57,904 bases of DNA, taken from positions 1-57,904 of the IMG/VR virus record IMGVR_UViG_3300028883_000011; one strand, given 5' to 3'. Source of the DNA: a virus. Position 1 is the stretch's first letter. The number at the start of each line of letters is the position of its first letter. Below are positions 24,849 through 33,196 of this stretch, piece by piece. The position numbers and the translations under genes were made by a program. The notes beneath the pieces were generated by a model. The model saw only the letters and a list, made by a program, of their open reading frames with translations, was not told the DNA's origin and did no database searches.

Positions 24849-27800
24849 TTATTTCATACTACTTTCAACTATTTGTATTTCTTTTTCTGTTAAATCGTAG
24901 AGTTCATACACAAGTTGGTTAATGCTGTTTTGGGTTTTCATTATTTTTGTTTTAATAGTATTTACTTCGGATTTCTGTTTGTTAAAGTAATCGCTCCATT
25001 TTTTTCTTTCTTCAATACTAAAATTAGTAAGATCAGTGTTTGATTTTTTTAGTCCTTTCTTAAATTGAGGCCAATCAAGTTTCATCCAATTCAGCAGATT
25101 TTTGTCTATTTTAGACAATCCAAACTCTGTTTGCATGAATTGTATAAAAGATAAAGATTTTTTATACAATTTTGTTTTTTCCTCAATTATTGTGTTAGTT
25201 TTTTCAATAAACGGTTTTTGGCGTTGACCATATACCACAGGGATTGGAAGCCTGCATACTTGATTTTCAAAGTATTCAAAAACACCGCCACCTGTCTGCT
25301 TTCCAATAGTTTTATATCTAAAGCTCAATAAATTTGAATTTAGCAAAGACAGCAGATATTTAATTGAAATATCCTTATTTGTATCAAATATTACAGTGGT
25401 GTTTGTAAGACCAATATATTTTCCCGCTGATTCATCCAATGCAAAACAGTTATCTTTCGATCTATACGAACACCAGATCTTATCGAGTTGATAATGCTCT
25501 TTATGCATTGCAAATGTATAATTCCACCATTTTGCTGTTTTTCTTCTTTTTTTATCTGCACGATTGGCCAGCTTATCCTTTTTGCTCAGAAGATATTTTT
25601 TCAGACTATTTGAAAGACACTCAAACTCTTTTTCATCTTCTACGTAAATCATCCAATCATTTAATTGATCATCGATAATGTATCGTTCGATAGCTTCTCC
25701 GTTTAAACGTCTTCTTAAATATTTTTCGGGTATTATTTTTTCAACCCCTTCAGAACAATACACATTGTTTGCTCCAGTTTGCATACCAGAACCAACAATA
25801 AATAAATCCCCCAGTTTTGCGTGTTTATTGTCTATTTTTTTGTTCAGCAAACCCGTGGCTTCTGTTGCTAAAGCAAAAACATCGTTTTTTGAAAAACTAA
25901 CATTGAATTTACGACTATCGCTATTAATAATTTCACATATCTGTTCAGGTGTATATTTCGCTTCTTTTACATTGATAACCTCTGTTGAATGGCTTTTTTT
26001 GGATTTATTTAGCTTTATTATTGCACAAGTAATTGATGCATCCGTGAACACATGATAGCGTTCAAAATTGACGATTTTTTCGAATTGTGTATTATCTAAA
26101 ATATAGTTTCTTAATTTCTTTGCTTTCGCTGAAAATAGAAATGCATTTGAGACAATAAAACAAACGTTTGAATTTGAAATATCTATTGCTTTTTTTATAA
26201 AATAGAAAAGAATATCGCTTTTATCCATCCAAACTTCTTTATATGCCTCTTGAAGATGTTTTACATACAAAGAATCTAATCCTAGTGTTTCAACGTTGAA
26301 ATAAGGTGGATTCCCAATTACAACATCAAACCCACCTTTCTTAAAGACATCAGAAAATTCTTTTTCCCATTTGAAAGCTTTATTTCCAGCTATCGCTGGA
26401 TCATCAATTAATGAATTGCCGCATTTAATGTTGTCCTTTAAGATCGTCAGCTGGGAAAACCTATTCGCTGTTTTAATCCACAAAGACAGCTTTGTTATTT
26501 CGACCGATTCACCGTTCAGGTCAACACCGTAGAGATTGTTTGAGAGAATGCTTTTATCAAGATCTTCTATATCCATTTGCCCACCCATCAGATCAGCCAG
26601 CGTATTATTTACTGTTTGCCCTTCTCTGTGGAGAAAATCAAAAGCTTGGACAAGAAAGGCCCCGGATCCGCAAGCCGGATCGAGCACCTTTATGTTTGCC
26701 AGCTTTTCTTTATAAGATGTCCAGAATTTGATGTGGCGTTCAATGTTTTTGTTATAGAGCAGCTTGTTTCCTTTCTTTGTGCGGCGGATGGATTTGTAAT
26801 CGTCTTCAGTTAGCTCGGGAAGGTATTCAACCATCAATTCCTTTTTCCTGTCCTCCAGCCAGGTCCCGATTGTGTTCTCGACAATGTATTTCGTGATGTA
26901 CTCGGGAGTATAAAAGATCCCATCTTTTTTTCTTTTTCCCTTTTTTTTATCGATTTCTTCATCGTTGATTTCGGCCCTGAACTCCTCCAGGTCGGAAATG
27001 GACTGTTCAAAGATGTGCCCGAGAATGTTGACATTCAGATCCGAATCAAAATCATAGTCCGTGATTTCTGCCAACTCATCGAATATTTCATCATCGATTA
27101 TCAGGGAATCCAATTCTGGGTCTTCTGCGAAGAGCCCCCCATTGAAAGCGTTAATGTCGTGAGCCGGGTTCCCCTTATCCAATGAAATAAAGAGACCTTT
27201 AAGTTCACCCCAGATGCTTCTCGATGTAAATGATTCCTGGGCTTGCTTTACTACTTTTCGAAAAATGCGCTCCGGCAATAACCCGGTGTCTTCACAGAAG
27301 CATATAAAAATAAACCTATCGAGCAGTTTTTGTGTTTTCTCCAGGATGAATATTTCATCGAGCCCTTTGTTTTTCTCACAAATGTGATTAAATAGATGAG
27401 TCCTGGCTAGTTTATATTCCTTATAAAACTGTTTTGATATTCTCTCTTGTTCAGCTTCATTTTGGGTGTAGAGGCCATCTATCTGGCTTTCATGGGACTT
27501 GGAAATCAGATTTTCATTGCATAGCAAATAATAGAAACGCTTGAATTCATTCTCTTCAACCAAGTCAGCGATTTTAAATGTTTCATACTCGATCATGGTT
27601 GAGTGGTGATAAAACCTTAATTCTATGTAGTTTGATACGATCACCCACTTGCAATTTTTCCCCGATTTAGGAACGTAACCAAAAGCCTGCTCTACGGGGG
27701 TGCCTGCAAATCCCTTTCTCTGTTGTTTTGCGTCAAGGTTTACTGTTGCGCCTTTAAGTTCAATGACAACTCGAATATCTTCTCCCTTGGCATCCATGAA

Positions 27801-28103
27801 TCCGAGAACTCCATCAGCTGAGGTTGCATCGAACTGCGAAGTTTGCTCATGACGCATAGTCCATTCACTCGGGGAATCAATCCTAAACTTATATCCCAGG
27901 ACATCAGAAAATAGGTTCTGCAGGAAACGCCCATCTATTGATGTCTCTTTTTCTTTAAAAACATCTTGGGATTCAATAAATTCCTTCCATTTTGATAATA
28001 TCTCGATCTTTGCAGAAAGCTCTTCACCATGCGGAAACTGAAATTTCGAAATAGCCGTATCAAGAGTCTTCTTGTTAAAGATGTGATCAACAGCGTTTGG
28101 CAT
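24849..28103 (-). CDS. Type IIG restriction-modification enzyme (Eco57I-like)
   Basis: A 1084-residue bifunctional enzyme. The N-terminal nuclease of PD-(D/E)xK type shows ADGVLGF (Asp97) and VVIELKG (Glu115/Lys117). A helical connector precedes the N6-adenine methyltransferase: motif X GIFYTPEYITKYIV near 395, motif I LDPACGSGAFLV at 474-485, and catalytic motif IV NPPYF at 598-602. The C-terminal 450 residues with GSGMQTGANNVYCSEG and YIGLTNTTVIF resemble the TaqI-type specificity domain. One protein both methylates and cuts, so no separate methylase is needed. It is markedly AT-rich, unlike the virion genes, which points to recent transfer. An AAAGGAAAAC site precedes the start. Likely defends the lysogen. 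Confidence 0.93.
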   Translation of the reverse strand: MPNAVDHIFNKKTLDTAISKFQFPHGEELSAKIEILSKWKEFIESQDVFKEKETSIDGRFLQNLFSDVLGYKFRIDSPSEWTMRHEQTSQFDATSADGVLGFMDAKGEDIRVVIELKGATVNLDAKQQRKGFAGTPVEQAFGYVPKSGKNCKWVIVSNYIELRFYHHSTMIEYETFKIADLVEENEFKRFYYLLCNENLISKSHESQIDGLYTQNEAEQERISKQFYKEYKLARTHLFNHICEKNKGLDEIFILEKTQKLLDRFIFICFCEDTGLLPERIFRKVVKQAQESFTSRSIWGELKGLFISLDKGNPAHDINAFNGGLFAEDPELDSLIIDDEIFDELAEITDYDFDSDLNVNILGHIFEQSISDLEEFRAEINDEEIDKKKGKRKKDGIFYTPEYITKYIVENTIGTWLEDRKKELMVEYLPELTEDDYKSIRRTKKGNKLLYNKNIERHIKFWTSYKEKLANIKVLDPACGSGAFLVQAFDFLHREGQTVNNTLADLMGGQMDIEDLDKSILSNNLYGVDLNGESVEITKLSLWIKTANRFSQLTILKDNIKCGNSLIDDPAIAGNKAFKWEKEFSDVFKKGGFDVVIGNPPYFNVETLGLDSLYVKHLQEAYKEVWMDKSDILFYFIKKAIDISNSNVCFIVSNAFLFSAKAKKLRNYILDNTQFEKIVNFERYHVFTDASITCAIIKLNKSKKSHSTEVINVKEAKYTPEQICEIINSDSRKFNVSFSKNDVFALATEATGLLNKKIDNKHAKLGDLFIVGSGMQTGANNVYCSEGVEKIIPEKYLRRRLNGEAIERYIIDDQLNDWMIYVEDEKEFECLSNSLKKYLLSKKDKLANRADKKRRKTAKWWNYTFAMHKEHYQLDKIWCSYRSKDNCFALDESAGKYIGLTNTTVIFDTNKDISIKYLLSLLNSNLLSFRYKTIGKQTGGGVFEYFENQVCRLPIPVVYGQRQKPFIEKTNTIIEEKTKLYKKSLSFIQFMQTEFGLSKIDKNLLNWMKLDWPQFKKGLKKSNTDLTNFSIEERKKWSDYFNKQKSEVNTIKTKIMKTQNSINQLVYELYDLTEKEIQIVESSMK

Positions 28104-28170
28104 ATGTTTTCCTTTCTTTTCTATAGTTAGTAATACTTACAGCCGTCTAAATGTTTTCTCCCGATTTGGA

Positions 28171-28464
28171 TTACTCCAATACCAAATACATGTAGTTTTC
28201 ATAAATCATGGTGCTGGTTAAATACACAGCAACCAGACCCAAAGCAGCATTGAAAACCGAAATTCGCGTCTTATATACCAACCAGCCGACAGCCAGTGAC
28301 GCAACGATCCGAAGCCCCAGGATCAGGCTCAGGTGCTGGGCGTAGAAATGGAGATGGTGGTCAGGGCTGGGGATCCTGCCGAATCCACGAAGTGCATAGT
28401 CCAGCATGAAAGCATCGACTAGATTCAGGACAATGAGAATATAGTAGGTAGCTTTACCAAACAT
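28171..28464 (-). CDS. Small integral membrane protein
   Basis: A 97-residue protein with three hydrophobic spans: about 6-22 (YYILIVLNLVDAFML), 43-62 (LSLILGLRIVASLAVGWLV) and 68-90 (FNAALGLVAVYLTSTMIY). Between the first two lies a His-rich loop (SPDHHLHFYAQH). I do not recognise the family. It is part of a leftward cluster of membrane proteins downstream of 29673 and upstream of the type IIG gene. Confidence 0.7.
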   Translation of the reverse strand: MFGKATYYILIVLNLVDAFMLDYALRGFGRIPSPDHHLHFYAQHLSLILGLRIVASLAVGWLVYKTRISVFNAALGLVAVYLTSTMIYENYMYLVLE

Positions 28465-28495
28465 GTTTTTGATTGTTCCTGCACAGCATCCTTCG

Positions 28496-28906
28496 TTAGC
28501 TTAGAAATCGATCGAGAATTAGGCCAAAAACAAAGATAGCAACAATCATAAAAATTGCGATTAAAGGAATGGATGCATTCAAACGCTTTTTGTCTGTAAC
28601 TTGGGTCTTTGCCGGGTTAGTGTTGCCAGGAGGAATGCTTTGATCGGATAACGCCTCTTTGCAGACGGGGCATAGTTTCACATCCTTGCTGTCAACCCTG
28701 TTCCCGCAATTTGAGCAAACCAGCCTAAACGACATACGGAAACCGACATACACGAGGACTATTCCAGCGATAACCCAAAAGATGCCGAAGATAGAGAAAA
28801 TAACAGTTAAGATATTAATGACCCCAAAAATGAACATGCAGAATCCAATTATCTCCAGCAGCAGTCCGGCTCCAGATGTCTGTCTTTTTCGCTGAATTAC
28901 GGCCAT
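28496..28906 (-). CDS. Membrane protein with zinc-ribbon between membrane segments
   Basis: A 136-residue protein. Residues about 14-58 form two closely spaced hydrophobic spans, residues 63-83 hold a zinc ribbon (LVCSNCGNRVDSKDVKLCPVC: two CxxC pairs), and residues about 112-132 are a final membrane span. Small zinc-ribbon membrane proteins of this layout (DUF-type) are often near stress or defence genes, but no function is established here. Same strand as its neighbours. Confidence 0.72.
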   Translation of the reverse strand: MAVIQRKRQTSGAGLLLEIIGFCMFIFGVINILTVIFSIFGIFWVIAGIVLVYVGFRMSFRLVCSNCGNRVDSKDVKLCPVCKEALSDQSIPPGNTNPAKTQVTDKKRLNASIPLIAIFMIVAIFVFGLILDRFLS

Positions 28907-28925
28907 GGTTAATTCTTTTTTGTGT

Positions 28926-29012
28926 TTATCTGGTTATTATTGCGAGTATAATGATCAAGGCAACAGCGCCGGCAATAGCGTAGCCCGGGTTAATAATCCC
29001 ATGGACGGACAT
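28926..29012 (-). CDS. 28-residue membrane peptide overlapping the exported protein gene
   Basis: A 28-codon ORF starting inside the 3' end of the 28990 gene in another frame, with GGGGATGGCAAAAAG before the ATG. It reads MSVHGIINPGYAIAGAVALI and continues IILAIITR: one hydrophobic span preceded by a Pro-Gly. Overlap with the upstream stop suggests coupling. It has the same length as the peptide at 24749 but no shared sequence. Confidence 0.5.
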   Translation of the reverse strand: MSVHGIINPGYAIAGAVALIIILAIITR

Positions 29013-29673
29013 CTTTTTGCCATCCCCCGTATTGGTCTTTTGATTCGCGGATATTGAGAGTCCTCTTTTCAACTTTCCCATCCTTGAATTTTATCTCAAG
29101 ATTGAAAGTTTCAAGGAACCCGATATCATCATGATTTCGAGTGTTGATTACAATAAAACGATGCAGAAGAAGCCCCGGCGGGATGACAAGTTTTCCCCTG
29201 AATAAATGCCCAGGAGGAAAGAGCTGACTCTTATCGATTGTTTCAAATTTTGCATTAAAATCCTGAGCAGACAAAGCGGCAATGGCAGTGGCAGCTAAAA
29301 GTCCCCCAGCTCGCGCATCTGATCTTGTTTTTGCTGTCATCGCACCAACCGTGCCTACAATGAAACCAATTTTTGCTAAAATTTGTTTGTTTTTCTCGAT
29401 TTTGTTTTGTGTAGCCTGCATCCAATATTGATATTCCTGTCCTGCTGTAAATTTGACATTTTTGTTTATTTTTTCTTTGTCAAAAGTCAGCTTTACACTC
29501 TCGATGAACATCCAATCCTGAGTGTTGTTGTAGAAAGTAAAATCTATCACTCCAAAATACTGCGTCGAATGTGATTGCCGTATTGAATTTTTAATTTCAA
29601 GGTCATCTTCAGCAAAGGAACAAGTGACAATACCCATTATCATAGACAAAGTTATTATGATCACTTTTCTCAT
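28990..29673 (-). CDS. Exported protein with Gly/Ala-rich hydrophobic centre
   Basis: A 227-residue protein starting at ATG 29673; the longer frame adds a basic N-terminus that would mask the signal peptide. MRKVIIITLSMIMGIVTCSFA is a Sec signal peptide, cut near SFA-ED. Residues about 100-140 are a second hydrophobic Gly/Ala stretch (IGFIVGTVGAMTAKTRSDAR, GGLLAATAIAALSA) that may insert in a membrane. The C-terminal beta-rich part (GKLVIPPGLLLHRFIVINTR) has no recognised family. Position next to the switch on the leftward strand suggests expression from the prophage. Confidence 0.72.
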   Translation of the reverse strand: MRKVIIITLSMIMGIVTCSFAEDDLEIKNSIRQSHSTQYFGVIDFTFYNNTQDWMFIESVKLTFDKEKINKNVKFTAGQEYQYWMQATQNKIEKNKQILAKIGFIVGTVGAMTAKTRSDARAGGLLAATAIAALSAQDFNAKFETIDKSQLFPPGHLFRGKLVIPPGLLLHRFIVINTRNHDDIGFLETFNLEIKFKDGKVEKRTLNIRESKDQYGGWQKDVRPWDY

Positions 29674-29862
29674 TGGAATTCTCTGATTCAGTTTTTGCGA
29701 TTTGAGTTTAAATAAGATCAGCCATCGAATACACCTATCCGGGAAGAAAATCAATATTAGTTCACTGCTGAAAGATGTCAGCGTTTGTTTTCTCTATCCC
29801 GCCTGTATTGGTTTAAAAGCGCAATCACATTTGTTCCTGGTACGCGGCATGCTTTTTCCTTT

Positions 29863-30606
29863 TTATCCATTACTGTGTTTTTTTTCTGGGAGGGTAATCT
29901 CTTTTTTCAACTGATCTATTTCTAACAGCAACCTGGTTTTATCGGCTCTGAGATCGCTGATCGTTTCAAGTAGTTGCTCAATGTATTGGTTTTTCTCTTT
30001 GATTATTGCGATTAAATCAAGAGAGTCCTGCTGGGCTTTTTGTTCAGAAAAAACCTGTTGTGTTGCCGAAATAAGTTCATTTATCGTTGTTGCCTTATCA
30101 ATTCCCTGAATCGCGTCCTTTATAAGCTTAGGATCTCTTCTCAGCATATATTCTTCTTCGACATCAAATAATTTTGACATTTGAATCAGGTGATTTGTCG
30201 GAATCGTTCTTTTCCCCCTTTCCCATTGACTTATTGCAGCTGCTGTTTTTAGCCCAAGCTTTTCAGCCAGCTCTATTTGATCCCATCCTTTTTTTTCACG
30301 ATGATACCTCACCCGGTCAGCCTGTGTCTGCGGGAGATCTTCCTGATTAACGTTAATTTTAGTTAAATACGGTTCACCCTCCCCGCTTTCCAGCCAGTAA
30401 GTATTACATCCTATTTTTGCCAATTCTGCAGTGGCATCTGCCCCAAGTCTCTGCAAACCTGAAAGTACAGCACTTATTGTAGATTTCGATTTTCCAACCA
30501 TTTTTGCAAATCTGTTTTGCTTTCCCTTGGCTAACTCATTGATATAAAACCTTACTCTACCTGTATACTCAGAAAGTTCTGATTTCTGGATTTTTTTTAT
30601 TGACAT
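29863..30606 (-). CDS. Lysogeny repressor with two HTH domains and coiled-coil tail
   Basis: A 247-residue protein. The first helix-turn-helix (about 27-55) reads RFAKMVGKSKSTISAVLSG, a Bac_chrA/CI-HTH type; the second (about 96-150) is an XRE domain, RYHREKKGWDQIELAEKLGL and AISQWERGKRTIP. The C-terminal 60 residues are a long coiled coil (ISDLRADKTRLLLEIDQLKKE) for oligomerisation. There is no S24/LexA-like peptidase domain, so induction probably does not go through RecA self-cleavage. Its start codon overlaps a rightward consensus promoter. A role as lysogenic repressor is inferred from its divergent position to excisionase, CII and Rha genes. Confidence 0.85.
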   Translation of the reverse strand: MSIKKIQKSELSEYTGRVRFYINELAKGKQNRFAKMVGKSKSTISAVLSGLQRLGADATAELAKIGCNTYWLESGEGEPYLTKINVNQEDLPQTQADRVRYHREKKGWDQIELAEKLGLKTAAAISQWERGKRTIPTNHLIQMSKLFDVEEEYMLRRDPKLIKDAIQGIDKATTINELISATQQVFSEQKAQQDSLDLIAIIKEKNQYIEQLLETISDLRADKTRLLLEIDQLKKEITLPEKKHSNG

Positions 30607-30627
30607 ATCCTGTTTTATGGATATAAT
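30600..30627 (+). promoter_or_regulatory. Rightward early promoter with operator dyad
   Basis: TTGACA (30600-30605) and TATAAT (30622-30627) are both perfect sigma70 hexamers with a 16-base spacer. The spacer contains the dyad TATCC-N8-GGATA (30607-30624 region). The -35 box overlaps the repressor's own start codon on the other strand. Repressor bound to the dyad would block this promoter (inference). Confidence 0.82.
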
Positions 30628-30703
30628 TTAACTTAACAAACCATAAAAAGCAAAATCAACACAAAACAAATTTAAACAATAACCATTCGAGAGGAATCGA
30701 GCA

Positions 30704-30904
30704 ATGGAAAACACAGGATACAACATTCTGGCTGAAAAGCTGACGGTACAACAGGTTGCGCCAATGCTAGGCGTTCACGTCAACACCCTGATGCTTTGGC
30801 TCAGAACCGGCCAAAACGCACCGAAAAGCTTCAAGTCCGGGAAAAAATACATCTTCCTTGAATCCGATGTCAGAGATTGGCTTGAGAAGCAGCGAGTCAA
30901 TTAA
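30704..30904 (+). CDS. Helix-turn-helix protein, excisionase/MerR-like (Cro position)
   Basis: A 66-residue HTH_17-type protein: LTVQQVAPMLGVHVNTLMLW followed by FKSGKKYIFLESDVRDWLEK, the winged helix used by excisionases and AlpA-like regulators. It follows GAGAGGAATCGAG and is the first gene of the rightward early transcript, so it may act as Cro or Xis. Confidence 0.85.
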   Translation: MENTGYNILAEKLTVQQVAPMLGVHVNTLMLWLRTGQNAPKSFKSGKKYIFLESDVRDWLEKQRVN

Positions 30905-30968
30905 AGTTAACGGAATTTTATTTTATTTCACAAAACTTAACAATATTAATTGAGAATTCAGATTTCAT

Positions 30969-31430
30969 ATGCCAAGCAAACCTGACGAATTTCTGATTTC
31001 AGAAATGATATACCGTATTTTTTGCACGAGACCGCTGGAAGAGATTGCTCCGATGGTGGGCAAACATGCAAACACGATCCGAAACGAGTTGAATCCCAAT
31101 AATCCGCAATACAAAAACGGATTTAACAGTGTTGTTGATTATATGGATTTTACCGGTGAATTTTTCGAGTTAGTGAACTGGCTGGCCAATCGCTACAGCC
31201 ATCACCTTGTCCCCAACCCCCAAGCATGTCCTTCCCCTGAACATTTAAATCGGCTGTTAACAGAAACCACAAAAGTATTGGGGCGTTTATCGGAAGTTTA
31301 CTTGGATGCTACAGACCCAAGTAGTCCTGGTGGGGTCGAGATTACTGAAGAAGAACGCGAGCGGATATTACGAAAAGTGCAACCCGTAAAACACATAATC
31401 AACCAAATTGAATCCAAATTACGAAAGTAA
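30969..31430 (+). CDS. CII-like phage regulatory protein
   Basis: A 153-residue protein with MIYRIFCTRPLEEIAPMVGK and TIRNELNPNNPQYKNGF, the signature of the phage CII regulator family (PF06892-like: R-N-E-L-N-P). Such proteins activate repressor and integrase promoters after infection. The C-terminal helix (EERERILRKVQPVKHIINQIE) would oligomerise. Its place between the Cro/Xis-like gene and the AlpA/Rha genes agrees. Confidence 0.85.
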   Translation: MPSKPDEFLISEMIYRIFCTRPLEEIAPMVGKHANTIRNELNPNNPQYKNGFNSVVDYMDFTGEFFELVNWLANRYSHHLVPNPQACPSPEHLNRLLTETTKVLGRLSEVYLDATDPSSPGGVEITEEERERILRKVQPVKHIINQIESKLRK

Positions 31431-31432
31431 CC

Positions 31433-31612
31433 ATGGGAGAAAAACTGATCAGATTTCCACAGCTGCTGGAGCGTATTCCGGTTTCGAAGCGAACCATTGC
31501 CCGCTGGGAGCAGAAAGGGCAATTTCCGAAACGCCGGAGACTTTCCGGAACATCGGTTGCCTGGGTCGAGTCCGAAGTAGACCAGTGGATCGCTGAGCGA
31601 CCAACCGCTTAA
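31433..31612 (+). CDS. AlpA-family regulator, small
   Basis: A 59-residue ORF missed by a 60-residue cut-off, starting two bases after the CII-like stop. It reads RFPQLLERIPVSKRTIARWE, QFPKRRRLSGTSVAWVESEV and DQWIAERP, which matches AlpA-family DNA-binding proteins (S-x-x-T-I-x-R-W, F-P-x-R, V-x-W, W-I). In other prophages AlpA controls integrase or excision. It is the second winged-HTH regulator in this operon. Confidence 0.83.
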   Translation: MGEKLIRFPQLLERIPVSKRTIARWEQKGQFPKRRRLSGTSVAWVESEVDQWIAERPTA

Positions 31613-31622
31613 GGGTAGAAAA

Positions 31623-32363
31623 ATGAATGATCAAATGACAATTGATGATGGCTTTTCATCACAAATTCCCCCGCAGAATATTGGGTTAATCACAATTGAA
31701 GAAATCGACGGAGAGCCGAGAGTTGATTCTCGATTGATCTCCCAGGAACTGGGAATTGAGCATAAGCATACCCTGGAAATGATCAGAAAATACCGCGAGC
31801 GGTTTGAACGGTATGGAAAGGTGGCGTTTAAAACGGCACCTTCTTTAAATCCAGGTAGTTGCCAGAATGTGACAGTTGGCTATCTCAATGAACAGCAGTC
31901 CACTTTCCTAGTCACACTCTCGAGGAATAGTGAGCAGGCCGTAGATCTAAAACAAAAACTCACCGACTCATATTACCACTATAAAAATCAATTTGCACTT
32001 AAAGTTCCAACTACCTATGCAGAAGCCCTGCAGCTTGCAGCTGACCAAGCCAAAAAGATCGAAGAAGACCGGCCCAAGGTAGAGTATTTTGAGCGGGTGG
32101 CCGATTCAGATGGTCTGCATGCTATCGGTGAAGCTGCCAAGATCCTGAACCTTGGATATGGCAGGAATACCTTCTTTGTGAAGCTGCGCGAGATGGGCAT
32201 CATGATGAAGGATAAAACGGTTCCTTACCAGAAGTATGTTGATCAGGGATATTTCGAACTCAAGCAGGTTGTTGTCGGCAGTGGACATATCAAGCACCAG
32301 GCATATGTCACCGGCAAGGGAATGATCTGGCTTGAGAGGCAATTCAAAATCCGCGCAGTTTAA
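31623..32363 (+). CDS. rha: Rha-family regulatory protein with KilA-C domain
   Basis: A 246-residue protein with an N-terminal Rha domain (residues about 30-125: DSRLISQELGIEHKHTLEMI, LNEQQSTFLVTLSRNSEQAV) and a C-terminal phage antirepressor KilAC domain (about 150-245: GEAAKILNLGYGRNTFFVKL, QAYVTGKGMIWLERQF). Such proteins interfere with lysogeny control or superinfection. Preceded by AAGGGTAGAAA. Last gene of the rightward switch operon. Confidence 0.92.
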   Translation: MNDQMTIDDGFSSQIPPQNIGLITIEEIDGEPRVDSRLISQELGIEHKHTLEMIRKYRERFERYGKVAFKTAPSLNPGSCQNVTVGYLNEQQSTFLVTLSRNSEQAVDLKQKLTDSYYHYKNQFALKVPTTYAEALQLAADQAKKIEEDRPKVEYFERVADSDGLHAIGEAAKILNLGYGRNTFFVKLREMGIMMKDKTVPYQKYVDQGYFELKQVVVGSGHIKHQAYVTGKGMIWLERQFKIRAV

Positions 32364-32394
32364 CCATTCTTGGAGGAGGAGCGATGAGAGCCGT

Positions 32395-32562
32395 TTATTT
32401 TTGTTTTTCTTCTTCCAGGCGCTCTTTGAGCCAGATAGACACAAGGCTGGACAAGGGAACTTCTTTCTTATCCGCCATCTCTTGCAGGTTTCGCTTGAAG
32501 TCTGGTGTGACGCGTAGCTTTATCAAGTCTGATTTCGGATTTACCTTTTTTGGTGCAGCCAT
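32395..32562 (-). CDS. Ribbon-helix-helix protein (leftward)
   Basis: A 55-residue basic protein starting MAAPKKVNPKSDLIKLRVTP at 32562; a longer frame to 32610 would run through the operator. LIKLRVTPDFKRNLQEMADK and VPLSSLVSIWLKERLEE fit the strand-helix-helix fold of Arc/MetJ-type regulators. It is divergent to the RHH gene at 32634 and both likely bind the palindrome between them. Confidence 0.75.
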   Translation of the reverse strand: MAAPKKVNPKSDLIKLRVTPDFKRNLQEMADKKEVPLSSLVSIWLKERLEEEKQK

Positions 32563-32570
32563 AAAATAGT

Positions 32571-32603
32571 CACAAAAAGATCTTGACAAGTGTTCTTTTT
32601 GTG
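32571..32603. promoter_or_regulatory. Nested palindromic operator between divergent RHH genes
   Basis: Perfect 10-base arms CACAAAAAGA (32571-32580) and TCTTTTTGTG (32594-32603) flank TCTTGACAAGTGT, which itself contains CTTG-A-CAAG. TTGACA at 32583-32588 is a possible -35 box for the rightward gene, so a bound repressor would cover the promoter. Confidence 0.75.
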
Positions 32604-32633
32604 TCCACAATAATTACTAACATGGGACACATT

Positions 32634-32834
32634 ATGAAAACTGATCAAATTAAAATCAGAACAACAACAGAGTTCAAGCAACGGGTTTTGCAGGTGGCAA
32701 ACCACCGGAACCTGTCGATTAGCACTCTGGCAACTATTGCACTTGAGAATGAAATGTCCCGATTCAGCAATAATGTTACCACAAAAAACCATTCTTGTGC
32801 AAACAACGAATCCTGTCAACAAGAGGAGCGATGA
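32634..32834 (+). CDS. Ribbon-helix-helix protein (rightward)
   Basis: A 66-residue Arc-like protein starting at ATG 32634 (an ATG at 32622 adds four residues). DQIKIRTTTEFKQRVLQVAN is the strand and first helix and LSISTLATIALENEMSRF the second. Size and fold match RHH repressors. The polar tail (KNHSCANNESCQQEER) overlaps the next start. Confidence 0.75.
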   Translation: MKTDQIKIRTTTEFKQRVLQVANHRNLSISTLATIALENEMSRFSNNVTTKNHSCANNESCQQEER

Positions 32835-33196
32835 AACTGATTTTTTATCAATACCTGCATGAAGGGGAACCACAAGTTGAATACTTTGTGGACGAGGATC
32901 CCGAATACCATAAGCCTGGTGAGCGTCACGAGTTCACCATCCCCGATTCCTTCATTGACGGCAGAGTCAAAAAACGCATGAAGGACCGCCAGAAGCTGGA
33001 GGAGGCCATTTTTCAGACCACCAGCGATTCCGATTTGCTGCAAATGACCATCGATCTGGTTTCTACCGGCTGGTCCGATATGCTGCAACCGGTGAAAGAC
33101 GATGCCGAGCGCTATATCCGTGATGAGATCTCTGATGAGATCGTGGATGAGTATCACAGCGCGATGCAAAAAGAGCCGATGAAAGAGGCGGTATGA
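32831..33196 (+). CDS. Hypothetical early protein
   Basis: A 121-residue acidic protein, ATG 32831 with AAGAGGAGCG directly upstream, overlapping the RHH stop (ATGA). Starts MKLIFYQYLHEGEPQVEYFV. No known domain; mainly helical C-terminus (DAERYIRDEISDEIVDEYHS). Start of the large rightward early operon with overlaps on both sides. Confidence 0.72.
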   Translation: MKLIFYQYLHEGEPQVEYFVDEDPEYHKPGERHEFTIPDSFIDGRVKKRMKDRQKLEEAIFQTTSDSDLLQMTIDLVSTGWSDMLQPVKDDAERYIRDEISDEIVDEYHSAMQKEPMKEAV

